From NCBI GenBank assembly GCA_004294135.1, contig RDZY01000009.1, positions 78,693-142,692 on the forward strand: DNA of 64,000 nucleotides, read 5' to 3'. The notes under the pieces are model-generated. The model was not told where the DNA came from, did no database searches, and saw only the letters and a program-made list of their open reading frames with translations. Each line of letters starts with the position of its first letter. Within the stretch, counting starts at the first letter, position 1. Positions 54,188 to 63,232 of the stretch are shown here, piece after piece. Source of the DNA: Sphingobacteriia bacterium (lineage in GTDB: Bacteria; Bacteroidota; Bacteroidia; Chitinophagales; Chitinophagaceae). Position numbers and translations under genes: made by a program.

Positions 54188-56650
54188 TTATTTTCTGGTA
54201 TTGATCAGCACAATTAAAATACTCACTAAGGAAGTGAGGCTAGAGAAAATGCCCACCACTTCACCAGTAGATAATTTTTGTTTCGGTCGCTTAACAGGAA
54301 TATAAATTTCAGTACCCGGTTTAATATCGGGATAGGAACGAATGAATAAGAAATTACGGGTCTTCCTAACCTGACCATTGGGATGAATTACGTAGGCATT
54401 TTTTCTAGACGCGTTAAGGCTAAAGCGACCGCTCTCGCGCAGTGCGTCTCTAAAAGAAATACCCTCATAATATACAATCTGTTTGGGAACGTTTACGGCG
54501 CCAAAAGTTTGTATGGTTTGTAATTCTTTCGGCACTTTTAGTATATCACCTTCCAACAAAAAAAGATCTTCTGCGGAGCCGGGGTTGGTCAAAATCTGGT
54601 CGAGTCGAATACCCACGGGCTTCAGTTCTTTAGACAGGTTATTGGTATTACTGGCATCCGTGGTTTGGTTATTAGCGGCCAATCCACTCTGTGTATTAAT
54701 AAGGTTGGTCTTGGTATTCACCAGGGTAGCATCGTTATCAGAAATATTACCGTAAGTCTTTCTAATTAACACAGCACCACCCGCAAAACCTTTTTGTTTC
54801 AGTCCCCCAGCTCTTTTAAGCAAATCAGAAATACGTTCCGCATTACCACTTAAGGTGTAAGCACCGGGATAAATAACTTCCCCTTCAATGGTCACGCTTA
54901 TTTGTTCTTTGTAGATGGGTGATTTACGCACGGAGACAATATCGAAGGGGCTGAGTTTAAAATTCAGGTCGCCCAAATTACTATTGGCAGCAGAGAGGTC
55001 AATCTCTTTAATAACGGAGTAAACAGCACTGTCTTTCTGCGAAAAATTAGCCGTGCGAAGCCGCCTAGAAATTTCCATTTTTTGCAGTGAAGCACCATCT
55101 TTATAACCGTTGGCCATCAGCACCAGATCTTGGGCGCGCATATTATCGGAGAAATTAAAAATACCGGGGTTATTCACTTCACCGTTGATGGTTACAGTAT
55201 ATTTTTCACGCAGTTCACTGATGCGAAAAATCTGAATAGAATCTTCTCTAATTAAATTTATATTGGAAACCCCATTCAACACATCGTTGATATTGAAGTT
55301 GATGAATTCAGGGGTAAAATCGGGTTTGAGTCTACGCAATAAAGCAAGGTTAATAAAAGCGTCTTCTTTGGGTTTGGCGGCCAGCAACAAATCTTTTAAA
55401 GTAGGCAATTCTGCAATCCCATAAGCACCGCCATAATATACAGCACCATGAATACATACGCGGTTGGTAAACATATTGGCAAGGGTATCAACCACAAGGG
55501 TATCACCGGGCATTAATTTAAAATTATTGAGTAGGGCAGCTTTCACAGAAAGAATTTCTTTGTTGCGCATACCTAGTCGAGTAACTCGAATCATTTCTTT
55601 GTAGCCAATATCAGCAAAGCCACCAGCAAAGCGTAGAATATCAGCGGCAGATTCGGTAGGGTTTACATCAAAGAGGGCGGGTTTTTTCACCGCACCTTTC
55701 AAGGTAACCCTAGTCTGGTAAGGGTTTACGCGAATGATATCACCATCTTGTAATAATAAATTTTTAGTAAGATCAGATTTTAAGAGAAAATCGTAGAGGT
55801 CAAAATGCACCAAGGTTTTACCATTGCGAACCAGTTCAATATTTCTGAAAGAACCAATTTGGTTGGGGCCGCCTGAAACATAAAGGGCATTCATCAGTGT
55901 AGATAGTGAAGAAATATCGTAGTTGCCAGGGCGTACAATTTCACCAATAAGGGTTACTCTAATACTGCGAATTTGAGAGATAGAAACCTGCACCGAAACG
56001 GCACCACTGGCAATGCCAGGATAAATTTTAGAGAGGGCTTTGCGCAGTTTAATGCGGGCGTCATCAATGGAGAGACCCGCCACTTTTACAGGGCCTAAAT
56101 TGGGAAATCTGATTTCACCTTCGGGGGTAACTTTCAGTTTTTTAGTAATATCAGAAACACCGTAAACGTCAATATTCAATTGGTCGTTCACGCCAATAAT
56201 ATAGTTCTGAGGGGTGGCAATATTTAAGTTGGGTTCAAAGCTAAGGTTGTCGTTTTCAAAGATAGAAGCACCAAAGGGTTTGAGGGAGCGGGACGAATCG
56301 GCTTTGGGGGCACTGGGTATTTTTGTATTTATTTTAGTCCGTGGTTCATATACATCGGGGGTATTTTTAGTGGGGGTATTTATTTCTTTCATCAGCGAAG
56401 GATCAAGTAAAGCCATCCTTTTTTTAAGCTGGTTAATCTGGTCGCCGGTGAGTCCTTTTTCACGGGCTCTCATTTCCATTTCCAGTTCTGATAAGCCATA
56501 GAGTTGGTATTGGCTCATGAGGATAATAAGCTGTTGGTCGGTCAAGTTTTCAATATTCACCGAAGGGGCTTGGGCTTTCAATTCAGCAACGGCAAAGCAG
56601 TTGATAAAAAGTAAGCAGGAAATAAATGCGGTATATAAAAAATTTCTCAT
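54188..56650 (-). CDS. Wza-like outer-membrane polysaccharide export protein (poly_export + SLBB)
   Basis: 820 residues: signal peptide (LYTAFISCLLFINCFAVAEL), a poly_export domain (~155-240; YIIGVNDQLNIDVYG), then several SLBB repeats (e.g. VTLIGEIVRPGNYDIS, VTINGEVNNPGIFNFS, VTIEGEVIYPGAYTLS, each with a xGxVxxPGxY pattern). A hydrophobic segment at the C-terminus (GIFSSLTSLVSILIVLI) probably anchors it. It is long compared with E. coli Wza (379), with extra SLBB copies as usual in Bacteroidota. Confidence 0.94.
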   Translation of the reverse strand: MRNFLYTAFISCLLFINCFAVAELKAQAPSVNIENLTDQQLIILMSQYQLYGLSELEMEMRAREKGLTGDQINQLKKRMALLDPSLMKEINTPTKNTPDVYEPRTKINTKIPSAPKADSSRSLKPFGASIFENDNLSFEPNLNIATPQNYIIGVNDQLNIDVYGVSDITKKLKVTPEGEIRFPNLGPVKVAGLSIDDARIKLRKALSKIYPGIASGAVSVQVSISQIRSIRVTLIGEIVRPGNYDISSLSTLMNALYVSGGPNQIGSFRNIELVRNGKTLVHFDLYDFLLKSDLTKNLLLQDGDIIRVNPYQTRVTLKGAVKKPALFDVNPTESAADILRFAGGFADIGYKEMIRVTRLGMRNKEILSVKAALLNNFKLMPGDTLVVDTLANMFTNRVCIHGAVYYGGAYGIAELPTLKDLLLAAKPKEDAFINLALLRRLKPDFTPEFINFNINDVLNGVSNINLIREDSIQIFRISELREKYTVTINGEVNNPGIFNFSDNMRAQDLVLMANGYKDGASLQKMEISRRLRTANFSQKDSAVYSVIKEIDLSAANSNLGDLNFKLSPFDIVSVRKSPIYKEQISVTIEGEVIYPGAYTLSGNAERISDLLKRAGGLKQKGFAGGAVLIRKTYGNISDNDATLVNTKTNLINTQSGLAANNQTTDASNTNNLSKELKPVGIRLDQILTNPGSAEDLFLLEGDILKVPKELQTIQTFGAVNVPKQIVYYEGISFRDALRESGRFSLNASRKNAYVIHPNGQVRKTRNFLFIRSYPDIKPGTEIYIPVKRPKQKLSTGEVVGIFSSLTSLVSILIVLINTRK

Positions 56651-56708
56651 TGTAATGGTACTAATTAGCTGCTTAAAGAAGGTGTTTTTGCGGCTAAACT
56701 ACAACAAA

Positions 56709-58373
56709 TTAAGGGTGTACGAAAAAATAGCTCAACCCCACTTGAATTTGGGTATTGCGTTTATCGGATAAGGGAGAGGGTTCGGCAAAGCCATCCGCAA
56801 GTTTGGTCCACCTATAATTGAGTGAGCTGGTATTTTGAACAGAGGCCGAGAAAAGCAATTGTTTGTAATCCCATTGAAAGTTAAACGCCAAGTTGAGGTC
56901 AGCCCATTGTTTATTGGCTGTGCCACTCCCTACAATACCATTAAAATAATTGTAGGTGTAGAAATCCATATTATAGGTAATTCTTTCGGCCTGCACTCCT
57001 ATTCTTTTCATTCCTTTCACCCAACTAATATTCAGGGTTTGGCTATTACTACCGGGGCCAATAGAAGCACCCATTACTTGGGCGCGGTTGGTAAAGCCTT
57101 GGGCATTAAAAGCATTGGTGTACCAACTATTGGTTTTGGGAATACCGTAAATGGCAGCTGGGTTAAAGATAGATCGTGCATCGGGCAGTTGCAGTTGGGT
57201 AATTTCCATGCCAAAGAGAATACCAGTTTTTATGCCATTGCGGGCAGGGGCATCTCTGTAAAAAATCTTTCTAAAACCAGCGGTATAGCCAGTCGGGATG
57301 GTATCACCCAGAACATTCCAAGGGGCGGCCCATCGGTTGGCACGGCCGTATTCAAGGTACACTTCAGCGTGTTCTTTGGGCATGGCATATCTAAAAAATA
57401 AAGCTCCCAGAGAAGCCGAACCAGCTTTGTTTTCAGCATCCAGCAAAAGCACTGAAGGTTTGGGCGTAACAACACCCGTATAAAAATAGCTGGCACCAGT
57501 GATGCCAATATGCAGGTTGGTGGCGAATTTGGGATTAAAGCTGAAGATATAACCAAAAATAGCGCGGTTGGCCTGGGGCTTCTCCGCAATACCGTCGGCC
57601 CAGATGGTGCGCATGAGGGCATTGTCGGGTGCTTCGGTACTTGCATTTCTCAGTCGCCCCATCACCACCTGAAATTCCATATTACCCCAGCGGGTAGGAA
57701 TGGGTTTGCGGGAGTTGATGGTGAGGTGTAAGAATCCCGGGGCATTATTGGTAAGTACAAGGCTGTTTCTAATGCCTGGGCCCCACCATAAATTTTCGGT
57801 GGAGATGCCATAAGAAATATTTTTAGTGTTGAAGCGGAAGCTGGATTGGCCGGGAAAGAATTGCCGCAGAGGTTCGGTACCAAAGCGACTGAAATGATCT
57901 ATTTTATTTACAAAATAAGTATAGTATTTGGCAATATAGTTACCATCTCTGGGGTCGGATTCAAAAGGCACTGGATTTTTGTTGGCGGCGCTCACCCATT
58001 CGGGTTGAAGGTGAAGGCTGAAATTATGCCATTGAAAATGTGCGCCAAGGGTAAATCGTTGTTGCATCCCAACGGAGGGATAAAGGCTGCCATCGTTCCA
58101 ACCGATGGGGAGGTTATTGTTGTTTTGCAGGGAGATACCAGCTTGCACCAACCGTACTGAGGGCATGGATTTCTTGGTGAAGGGTTTGTTTAAAATTTCG
58201 GACCAGAGTTGACTGGTAGATCTAATTACAAAAGATCTTTTGGGAGTGGAGTCACTCTCATACAGTTGTGCCATCCGATTATTGTCCATTAAAGCAATAT
58301 CACTTTGAACTGATTGGGCATATAAATTATTTGCAATACAGAGTATTGATAGTATAAGGGTATAGATTTTCAC
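56709..58373 (-). CDS. Wzi-family capsule assembly protein (copy 2)
   Basis: 554 residues, signal peptide MKIYTLILSILCIANNLYAQ from a GTG start at 58373. Predicted outer-membrane beta-barrel with aromatic amphipathic strands; STENLWWGPGIRNSLVLTNNAPG is shared almost exactly with copy 1 (ASSENLWWGPGQFSSLMMSN), showing tandem duplication. Roles: surface retention of capsule, by analogy with E. coli Wzi. Lies 58 nt before the Wza-like gene. Confidence 0.88.
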   Translation of the reverse strand: MKIYTLILSILCIANNLYAQSVQSDIALMDNNRMAQLYESDSTPKRSFVIRSTSQLWSEILNKPFTKKSMPSVRLVQAGISLQNNNNLPIGWNDGSLYPSVGMQQRFTLGAHFQWHNFSLHLQPEWVSAANKNPVPFESDPRDGNYIAKYYTYFVNKIDHFSRFGTEPLRQFFPGQSSFRFNTKNISYGISTENLWWGPGIRNSLVLTNNAPGFLHLTINSRKPIPTRWGNMEFQVVMGRLRNASTEAPDNALMRTIWADGIAEKPQANRAIFGYIFSFNPKFATNLHIGITGASYFYTGVVTPKPSVLLLDAENKAGSASLGALFFRYAMPKEHAEVYLEYGRANRWAAPWNVLGDTIPTGYTAGFRKIFYRDAPARNGIKTGILFGMEITQLQLPDARSIFNPAAIYGIPKTNSWYTNAFNAQGFTNRAQVMGASIGPGSNSQTLNISWVKGMKRIGVQAERITYNMDFYTYNYFNGIVGSGTANKQWADLNLAFNFQWDYKQLLFSASVQNTSSLNYRWTKLADGFAEPSPLSDKRNTQIQVGLSYFFVHP

Positions 58374-58420
58374 TTTTTCAATTTTCGTTCTTGATATAAG
58401 ATACTATTAATAGAAGGCCT

Positions 58421-60001
58421 TTAAAAAAAATAACTCGCGTGTACTTGTAAAAATAAGTTGGTGGCATTGCCCGCAGCCCAGCCGTAATTTTTAGACTGTA
58501 CCCATTGCAATTCACCTTTTAGCAGCAACTGCTTGAATCTTTTAGAACCAAGCAAACCGAGTGAGAGGTCGTTCCATTGAATCTCGCGCATGCCAATTAA
58601 ATTCTGCGGACCAAATAAGCCTTTGGGATCCTGTTGAATCCGTTGCAGCTTCACCCCCAAAGTATTCAATCCATGCAAATGCTTTAGTTGAAGGGTCTGC
58701 ACATTGTTACCAAATCCACTGCCAGCACCCATAATTTGGTTCTGGTAAGTAAAGCCTTGTTCTATAGGACTATGCATATACCAGTTGCCTGCACTTCGCA
58801 CCACATAGCTGGTAGTCTGCGCCATCTGGGTTAATTCGCCCGACAATAAAAATACCGATCCATCGCCTTTGCCAGCAGGCAGTAATTTATTAAACCCAAT
58901 AATATAGGCGGAGGAATGGTTGGCATTGGTAGAGAGGTCGCGAAGGTTGGCTTTAAAATCGTTGTACCCATATTCAATATAAAATTCAGCTTGGTGTTTG
59001 GGCAGCAGCCATCTTGCAAAAAAGCTGAAAGCACCATCACTGGGAATAGAGGTAGAGAGGCCATTGGCGGTGGGGCTAGAGGCATTAAAAACAGGCAGGT
59101 ATTTTTCTACAAAACCCGTTTTAAGGTCTTGACTGGTTTTATAATAATGTTCCGAGCGGGTAAGGCCCAAGAAAAAGCCACTAAGCCATTTGGGTTGATA
59201 GGTAATAACAATTCCATTAAAATAACGGTTCTCATTTTTTGCCGTTCTAGGACGCATAAAATTATTCTCGTAAGCGCTGGTAGTATCTTCATTAAGTGAA
59301 CCCATCACCAGTTGCCATTCAAAAGAGCCGATGGGGGTTTTAAGGGGTCTGGTAGAATTAAAACTAAGGTGTTTAAATCCGGGTGCGTTATTGCTCATCA
59401 TGAGGGAGCTGAATTGACCAGGACCCCACCACAGATTTTCAGAAGAAGCGCCAAAGGAAATAGGGCCAAGGTTAAGGCGAATAGAGGACTGCCCAAGGTA
59501 AGATTTAGCGAATGATTTACCGCTGTTGAAACCAAAGCTGGGGGTGGTATCGTAGCGGGAATTGGAAGCATAATAATATTCGGGTTGAAGTTGAATACTG
59601 AGAGGACCAATTTTAGCGAAAACCCCAGCGCTCACCATGGTCTGAACGCCTTTGGCCATAATCATGCCAGCATCATTCCAACCGTAGGGATGGTGGCTAT
59701 TGAATTTGGTGGCGATGGTAGCGGGTAAAATACCCAGTTGAATTTGTTTGTTCCAGAAAGATTTTTCAGAGAGGTGAATATTGTTGCCACTATCTATCAG
59801 TTGCAGCAGCTCATTTCTATTGAGGAATTTATTATAAAAAAAAGGCCGCGCAGTAAGGCTCTGGGCGGCGTTAATTTTACCTTGCAGTTGCAATATTCTA
59901 AGGCGTTCATCTAAGCCCGCCTCACCAACGGGCAGGGACTGGGCATTTAAGGCCGTAGCAGCAAGTACAGAGAAAAGAGTGCAGTAAAAAAAACGTTTCA
60001 T
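58421..60001 (-). CDS. Wzi-family capsule assembly protein (copy 1)
   Basis: 526 residues from ATG 60001 (MKRFFYCTLFSVLAATALNAQ; a further ATG is at 60013). Signal peptide followed by the unusual peptide SLPVGEAG, encoded by a GC-rich hairpin (59915-59933), then LDERLRILQLQGKINAAQS. The barrel part contains FGASSENLWWGPGQFSSLMM, paralogous to copy 2. First gene of the long minus-strand capsule operon. Confidence 0.88.
   Translation of the reverse strand: MKRFFYCTLFSVLAATALNAQSLPVGEAGLDERLRILQLQGKINAAQSLTARPFFYNKFLNRNELLQLIDSGNNIHLSEKSFWNKQIQLGILPATIATKFNSHHPYGWNDAGMIMAKGVQTMVSAGVFAKIGPLSIQLQPEYYYASNSRYDTTPSFGFNSGKSFAKSYLGQSSIRLNLGPISFGASSENLWWGPGQFSSLMMSNNAPGFKHLSFNSTRPLKTPIGSFEWQLVMGSLNEDTTSAYENNFMRPRTAKNENRYFNGIVITYQPKWLSGFFLGLTRSEHYYKTSQDLKTGFVEKYLPVFNASSPTANGLSTSIPSDGAFSFFARWLLPKHQAEFYIEYGYNDFKANLRDLSTNANHSSAYIIGFNKLLPAGKGDGSVFLLSGELTQMAQTTSYVVRSAGNWYMHSPIEQGFTYQNQIMGAGSGFGNNVQTLQLKHLHGLNTLGVKLQRIQQDPKGLFGPQNLIGMREIQWNDLSLGLLGSKRFKQLLLKGELQWVQSKNYGWAAGNATNLFLQVHASYFF
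59915..59933. repeat. GC-rich small hairpin inside the Wzi copy-1 gene
   Basis: GCCCG and CGGGC arms flank CCTCACCAA. Its high GC differs from the surrounding coding sequence and it adds LPVGEAG to the protein, just after the predicted signal-peptide cleavage site. Confidence 0.5.
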
Positions 60002-60023
60002 TAAAATAAACATAATAGTAGGA

Positions 60024-60031
60024 TAAAGATA
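60024..60031 (-). promoter_or_regulatory. Possible -7 element TATCTTTA for the capsule operon
   Basis: Seven of eight matches to TAnnTTTG on the minus strand, 10-22 nt upstream of the two candidate starts. This would be the only visible promoter for the 14-gene minus-strand operon. Confidence 0.38.
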
Positions 60032-60172
60032 TAGTTAATCGTAGGGGCGTGTTAGTAAAGAAACCCAAAAAGCCATAAAGGAATTTTTCAAAAATCTCTA
60101 CCATTTTTGTTGGTTGTAGAAAACAAAATTACCATAAATTGTATGTTATACCCAACATTTTTCGTCCAAACG

Positions 60173-60210
60173 TTATTCGTCATTCGTCGGGGCGGCTCAC
60201 GCCCTGACGA
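60173..60210. repeat. CGTCGGGGCG repeat copy A with hairpin
   Basis: TTATTCGTCATTCGTCGGGG (60173-60192) is identical to copy B at 61774-61793. Here TCGTCGGGGCG (60184-60194) pairs with CGCCCTGACGA (60200-60210), one mismatch, 5-nt loop. It lies 6 nt after the AbiEii stop, so it may also terminate that operon. The rest of the 215-nt gap back to the Wzi gene shows nothing else clear. Confidence 0.65.
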
Positions 60211-60216
60211 TATTAT

Positions 60217-61071
60217 TCACTCTATTTTCATTAAATCAGTAAGGTCTGTAAAGTATTTTGCGTTCCAAATAGCTGTCTGATCATCCTTGGGGGCAATAAA
60301 CCGAACAATATCATCTTTAATTTTCTTGAAATCAACATCAGCTATTTTTTGATGCAATAAGTTTAACAATTCAACCTTTGAAATGGAGTGATTTTCTAAA
60401 TCACCACTATCCACTGCTCTTTGTACAAAATGATTAAAATTCAAAGGAATATCTTTTTTAATATACCATTCCAAATCAAACCAATCTCTACCTTTCACCC
60501 TATTTTTCCATTTTCTAAACAACAAAGCATGAAGTTTACCAGCAAATAAACAAGGCAGTGTAAACGTATTTACGTAAAACGAAAAGGGTTTAACCAATAA
60601 TTTACTTTCCGTTTCAAAATCTTTGGGCGGCATTGTATCTACTTCTATTTTTATTTTAATAGAAGGGATGGTTCCAAGTTGTAATTCAGGAAAAGACTGC
60701 TCTAGTTTTATTTCTTTCCAAATAGTATCTGTTTTTAGAAAAGCTGAATCAACCGCAGATTCAATTGATTTTTTCTTTTCTATAATACTTACTTGCAAGC
60801 CAAGAGAACTGAATTCATCAATAACGGCATTGAGAAATGGTTTCAATTTGAATGAAGGGTCTTTGGCTAACAAGGAAAAGTCTAGGTCTTCTGAAAACCT
60901 AGGTAACCCATAGAAAATTCTCAACGCAGTTCCGCCATAGAATGCTGCATGCTTATAAAACCCCGCTCTGTACAAACCAGCCAATGCAATTTCTTGCAAA
61001 ATCTCCCGCATTGCGTTATTCGTTTCACCAATTGATTGGGCTTGATAGCTCTCTAACCACTGTTTAAGCAT
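60217..61071 (-). CDS. abiEii: AbiEii-type nucleotidyltransferase toxin
   Basis: 284 residues. Nucleotidyltransferase motif FYGGTALRIFYGLPRFSEDLDFSL (GGT...DxD) at ~44-67, then the C-terminal RDWFDLEWYIKK region typical of the AbiEii/AbiGii toxin family. Such enzymes, with AbiEi, form type IV toxin-antitoxin and phage-abortive systems and can transfer nucleotides to tRNA. Its ATG overlaps the AbiEi stop by 8 nt, antitoxin gene first as expected. Confidence 0.92.
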   Translation of the reverse strand: MLKQWLESYQAQSIGETNNAMREILQEIALAGLYRAGFYKHAAFYGGTALRIFYGLPRFSEDLDFSLLAKDPSFKLKPFLNAVIDEFSSLGLQVSIIEKKKSIESAVDSAFLKTDTIWKEIKLEQSFPELQLGTIPSIKIKIEVDTMPPKDFETESKLLVKPFSFYVNTFTLPCLFAGKLHALLFRKWKNRVKGRDWFDLEWYIKKDIPLNFNHFVQRAVDSGDLENHSISKVELLNLLHQKIADVDFKKIKDDIVRFIAPKDDQTAIWNAKYFTDLTDLMKIE

Positions 61072-61705
61072 TAGTTTGAATTGTTTTTAGTAGCACCTGC
61101 AAGCTTTGCGGTTTGGGGCAATATTTTATGCAATCAGCTATAATAGATTGCTGCATTTTAAATATTGCATCCATATTCATTCGTTGGTCTTCTTCTAAAA
61201 ATTGAAGGGTTTGTTTATTGCTTCTCAAATTTATACCTGGTGTTTGTATGATTAAATCACAAAGTGCTTTTTCCGCAGTTGCAATTATTATTGTTTGACT
61301 AGCAGAAATCCTTACTTGATTCAAGCCTATTCTAAAAGCCTGTGGTTTACAATGAATATATTCAAAGGTTCCCAACTTAGTATTAAATGATTTTGTTGTT
61401 CTAGTCGCAGTACTTTGAACCAGCATTACTTTCTCAGGAATCAAACCCCAAAAAGAAAGTGCGGAAGAAGCGCTAATATAACTGGGGCCATATAAATGAT
61501 TGGCTATTAAAAAAGAATCGGGGTGGGCTGACTTAATTTTAGCCCCTGCCGTATAAAGCCCTCTTTTAATTTGTGTGAGCCACCCATCTTGTACCAGCTG
61601 ATCAATTTTATCGTATGGACGCTTATATTTATTTAGAAGCGGCAAAAGCACTTGAGTAGAAATGGGCACTTCAGACATAGCAGATATAGCTTCCAAAACA
61701 GTCAT
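61064..61705 (-). CDS. abiEi: AbiEi-type antitoxin
   Basis: 213 residues with an N-terminal winged-helix (KIDQLVQDGWLTQIKRGLYTA, ~37-57) and the central block YGPSYISASSALSFWGLIPE and ATAEKALCDLII typical of AbiEi. It usually represses the operon and blocks AbiEii without direct binding. Overlaps the toxin gene by 8 nt. Upstream is a 159-nt gap with repeat copy B. Confidence 0.88.
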   Translation of the reverse strand: MTVLEAISAMSEVPISTQVLLPLLNKYKRPYDKIDQLVQDGWLTQIKRGLYTAGAKIKSAHPDSFLIANHLYGPSYISASSALSFWGLIPEKVMLVQSTATRTTKSFNTKLGTFEYIHCKPQAFRIGLNQVRISASQTIIIATAEKALCDLIIQTPGINLRSNKQTLQFLEEDQRMNMDAIFKMQQSIIADCIKYCPKPQSLQVLLKTIQTNA

Positions 61706-61773
61706 AATGCTAAAAATAAAGAATTAATTCGAATACTTTCCGAATTAACTATCATTTTATTACATTTTATATA

Positions 61774-61795
61774 TTATTCGTCATTCGTCGGGGTG
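61774..61795. repeat. CGTCGGGGCG repeat copy B
   Basis: Shares 20 identical bases with copy A (60173-60192), then diverges to TGTTTTGCC. Located between AbiEi and the lone AbiEi-like gene. Confidence 0.65.
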
Positions 61796-61864
61796 TTTTG
61801 CCTCATTTCTATCAATGGAAAGCCTTTAAAAATTTTCAATAGTGAAATGGTTTCAAATTGGTAT

Positions 61865-62446
61865 TCATACACCCAATAATTTTTTTACGTTTTGCAGTAA
61901 TTTTTTTGAGGAATATATGGGTGCCAATTCCAGCACAATATCTTTATTAATGGTATTTAAAGAATCAAAATAGGTGTCTCCATTTAAATAGAGTAAGTCA
62001 AGAAATGCCCTTTCTTTAGTAGCGATATTCAGTCCATTAGCACTGGAAATTATACCTGTTGAATTAAGTAAAATAGCTGCTTTTAATTTTCTATACTTGA
62101 TTTCGCGACCCACTATTTCCACCGATCTACTCAGGTAGCTCAATGCTGTAACTGTATTGCTGTATTGAAAAATAATTCCTTCTTTTTGTAGTACAAATTC
62201 CAATGATAAATAAGATGGGGTATATAAACTACAAGCCAAGGCTGCAAAATCAAAATTTGGTTTTGTGTATAATCCTTTACGAGGGTTGCCTAAATTACCT
62301 TTTTCAACTTGGTAATGAATTTTTTTTGTCAAGGAGATCGGGTCAAGTTCACCAATAATTAAAGCAATATCTGCCAATCTAAATACCGTTCTACTAGTTT
62401 GGTAGAGTTGCAATAACCAATCTTTATTTGCTTTTTGTGAACTCAT
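61865..62446 (-). CDS. Lone AbiEi-like antitoxin-type protein without toxin partner
   Basis: 193 residues. Winged-helix N-terminus (SLTKKIHYQVEKGNLGNPRKGLYTKPNF) followed by YTPSYLSLEFVLQKEGII and ATKERAFLDLLYLNG, the same block order as AbiEi (YGPSYISASSALSFWG; ATAEKALCDLI). No AbiEii-type gene follows; downstream is repeat B and then a complete AbiEi. It may be a remnant of a second type IV system or an autonomous regulator. Confidence 0.78.
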   Translation of the reverse strand: MSSQKANKDWLLQLYQTSRTVFRLADIALIIGELDPISLTKKIHYQVEKGNLGNPRKGLYTKPNFDFAALACSLYTPSYLSLEFVLQKEGIIFQYSNTVTALSYLSRSVEIVGREIKYRKLKAAILLNSTGIISSANGLNIATKERAFLDLLYLNGDTYFDSLNTINKDIVLELAPIYSSKKLLQNVKKLLGV

Positions 62447-62480
62447 TATACGAATTTACAGTATATTTAGTTCCCAATAC

Positions 62481-62502
62481 ATATTATTTGATCGTCGGGA
62501 CG
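62481..62502. repeat. CGTCGGGGCG repeat copy C (diverged)
   Basis: ATATTATTTGATCGTCGGGACG; shares ATATTATT and CGTCGGGRCG with copies A/B. It lies between the lone AbiEi-like gene and vapC. Confidence 0.5.
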
Positions 62503-62567
62503 TCTTTCCTCAGATCGCCTTTCGTCTGGGCATCATTTGTCATTTGATTATAAGACAATTAATACTA

Positions 62568-62939
62568 TTATGATTCATAAGAAAGCATATTTAGTTCTTT
62601 AATTGTTCTAAATTGTTTATCAGCTGTAAAAAGAGGCAGTTGGCTTTGCATTGCTGATGCTGCTATTATTGTATCTGCTAGTTTTAAATTGTATTTTTTT
62701 CTCAATTCCACGTAGCAGGATTTAATTGCATTATTTAAATGAATAATGGAACATTCATTGAGCAGTTGTTGAATTTCAATTTCTTCATGTGGAGTAAGCT
62801 TTTTAAAACCAATTAATTCTAACTCTGTAATAAAAGATATTAAAATGGTTTTACCTTGTAGTAAATTTTCAATAGTATCATTTCCATTAAGTAGGTAAAG
62901 CAGAATATTGGTGTCAACGAAGATTTCTTTGCCATTCAT
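62568..62939 (-). CDS. vapC: VapC-type PIN-domain ribonuclease toxin
   Basis: 123 residues. PIN-domain acids: D9 in IFVDTNILLYLL, E41 in ISFITELELIGF, D89 in NLKLADTIIAASAM, D107 in PLFTADKQF; these four coordinate Mg2+ in VapC RNases. The gene overlaps the upstream 61-residue antitoxin-like gene by 26 nt, which suggests translational coupling. Confidence 0.9.
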   Translation of the reverse strand: MNGKEIFVDTNILLYLLNGNDTIENLLQGKTILISFITELELIGFKKLTPHEEIEIQQLLNECSIIHLNNAIKSCYVELRKKYNLKLADTIIAASAMQSQLPLFTADKQFRTIKELNMLSYES

Positions 62940-63099
62940 CGCGCATATTTTTTTGAATGGACAAAGGATTTTCTTCTAACTTGATGGTTCCATTGAATTT
63001 TTTAGCATTGAATCCTTCTGTAGATTTATGCTTAAATAATTTTTTTTCAATTGCTTTTACAACTGTTTTATCATCCCCATTTTTCAAAACAAGTACCAT
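62914..63099 (-). CDS. Small VapB-like antitoxin partner
   Basis: 61 residues: MVLVLKNGDDKTVVKAIEKKL, then a lysine-rich stretch and a C-terminal tail QKNMRDEWQRNLR of the sort that inserts into the toxin's active site. I do not recognise a DNA-binding domain with certainty. The call rests on size, position directly upstream of vapC and the 26-nt overlap. Confidence 0.72.
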   Translation of the reverse strand: MVLVLKNGDDKTVVKAIEKKLFKHKSTEGFNAKKFNGTIKLEENPLSIQKNMRDEWQRNLR

Positions 63100-63232
63100 A
63101 AAAAGATTTTAATAAAGTTACCAAAAAAATGATCTCCCCAGTAAAAAATCAGGAAGCTTAGTTTTTTACTTATTGCAGCATACCCTACCGTGCAACCGGG
63201 ACGAGGTTTCGCAATTCCATAAATACCAAGAA

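Noticed and set aside
60014..60172. Small RNA or gene in the gap before the Wzi gene
   Set aside because: No open frame, no stable structure apart from the repeat hairpin at 60184-60210.
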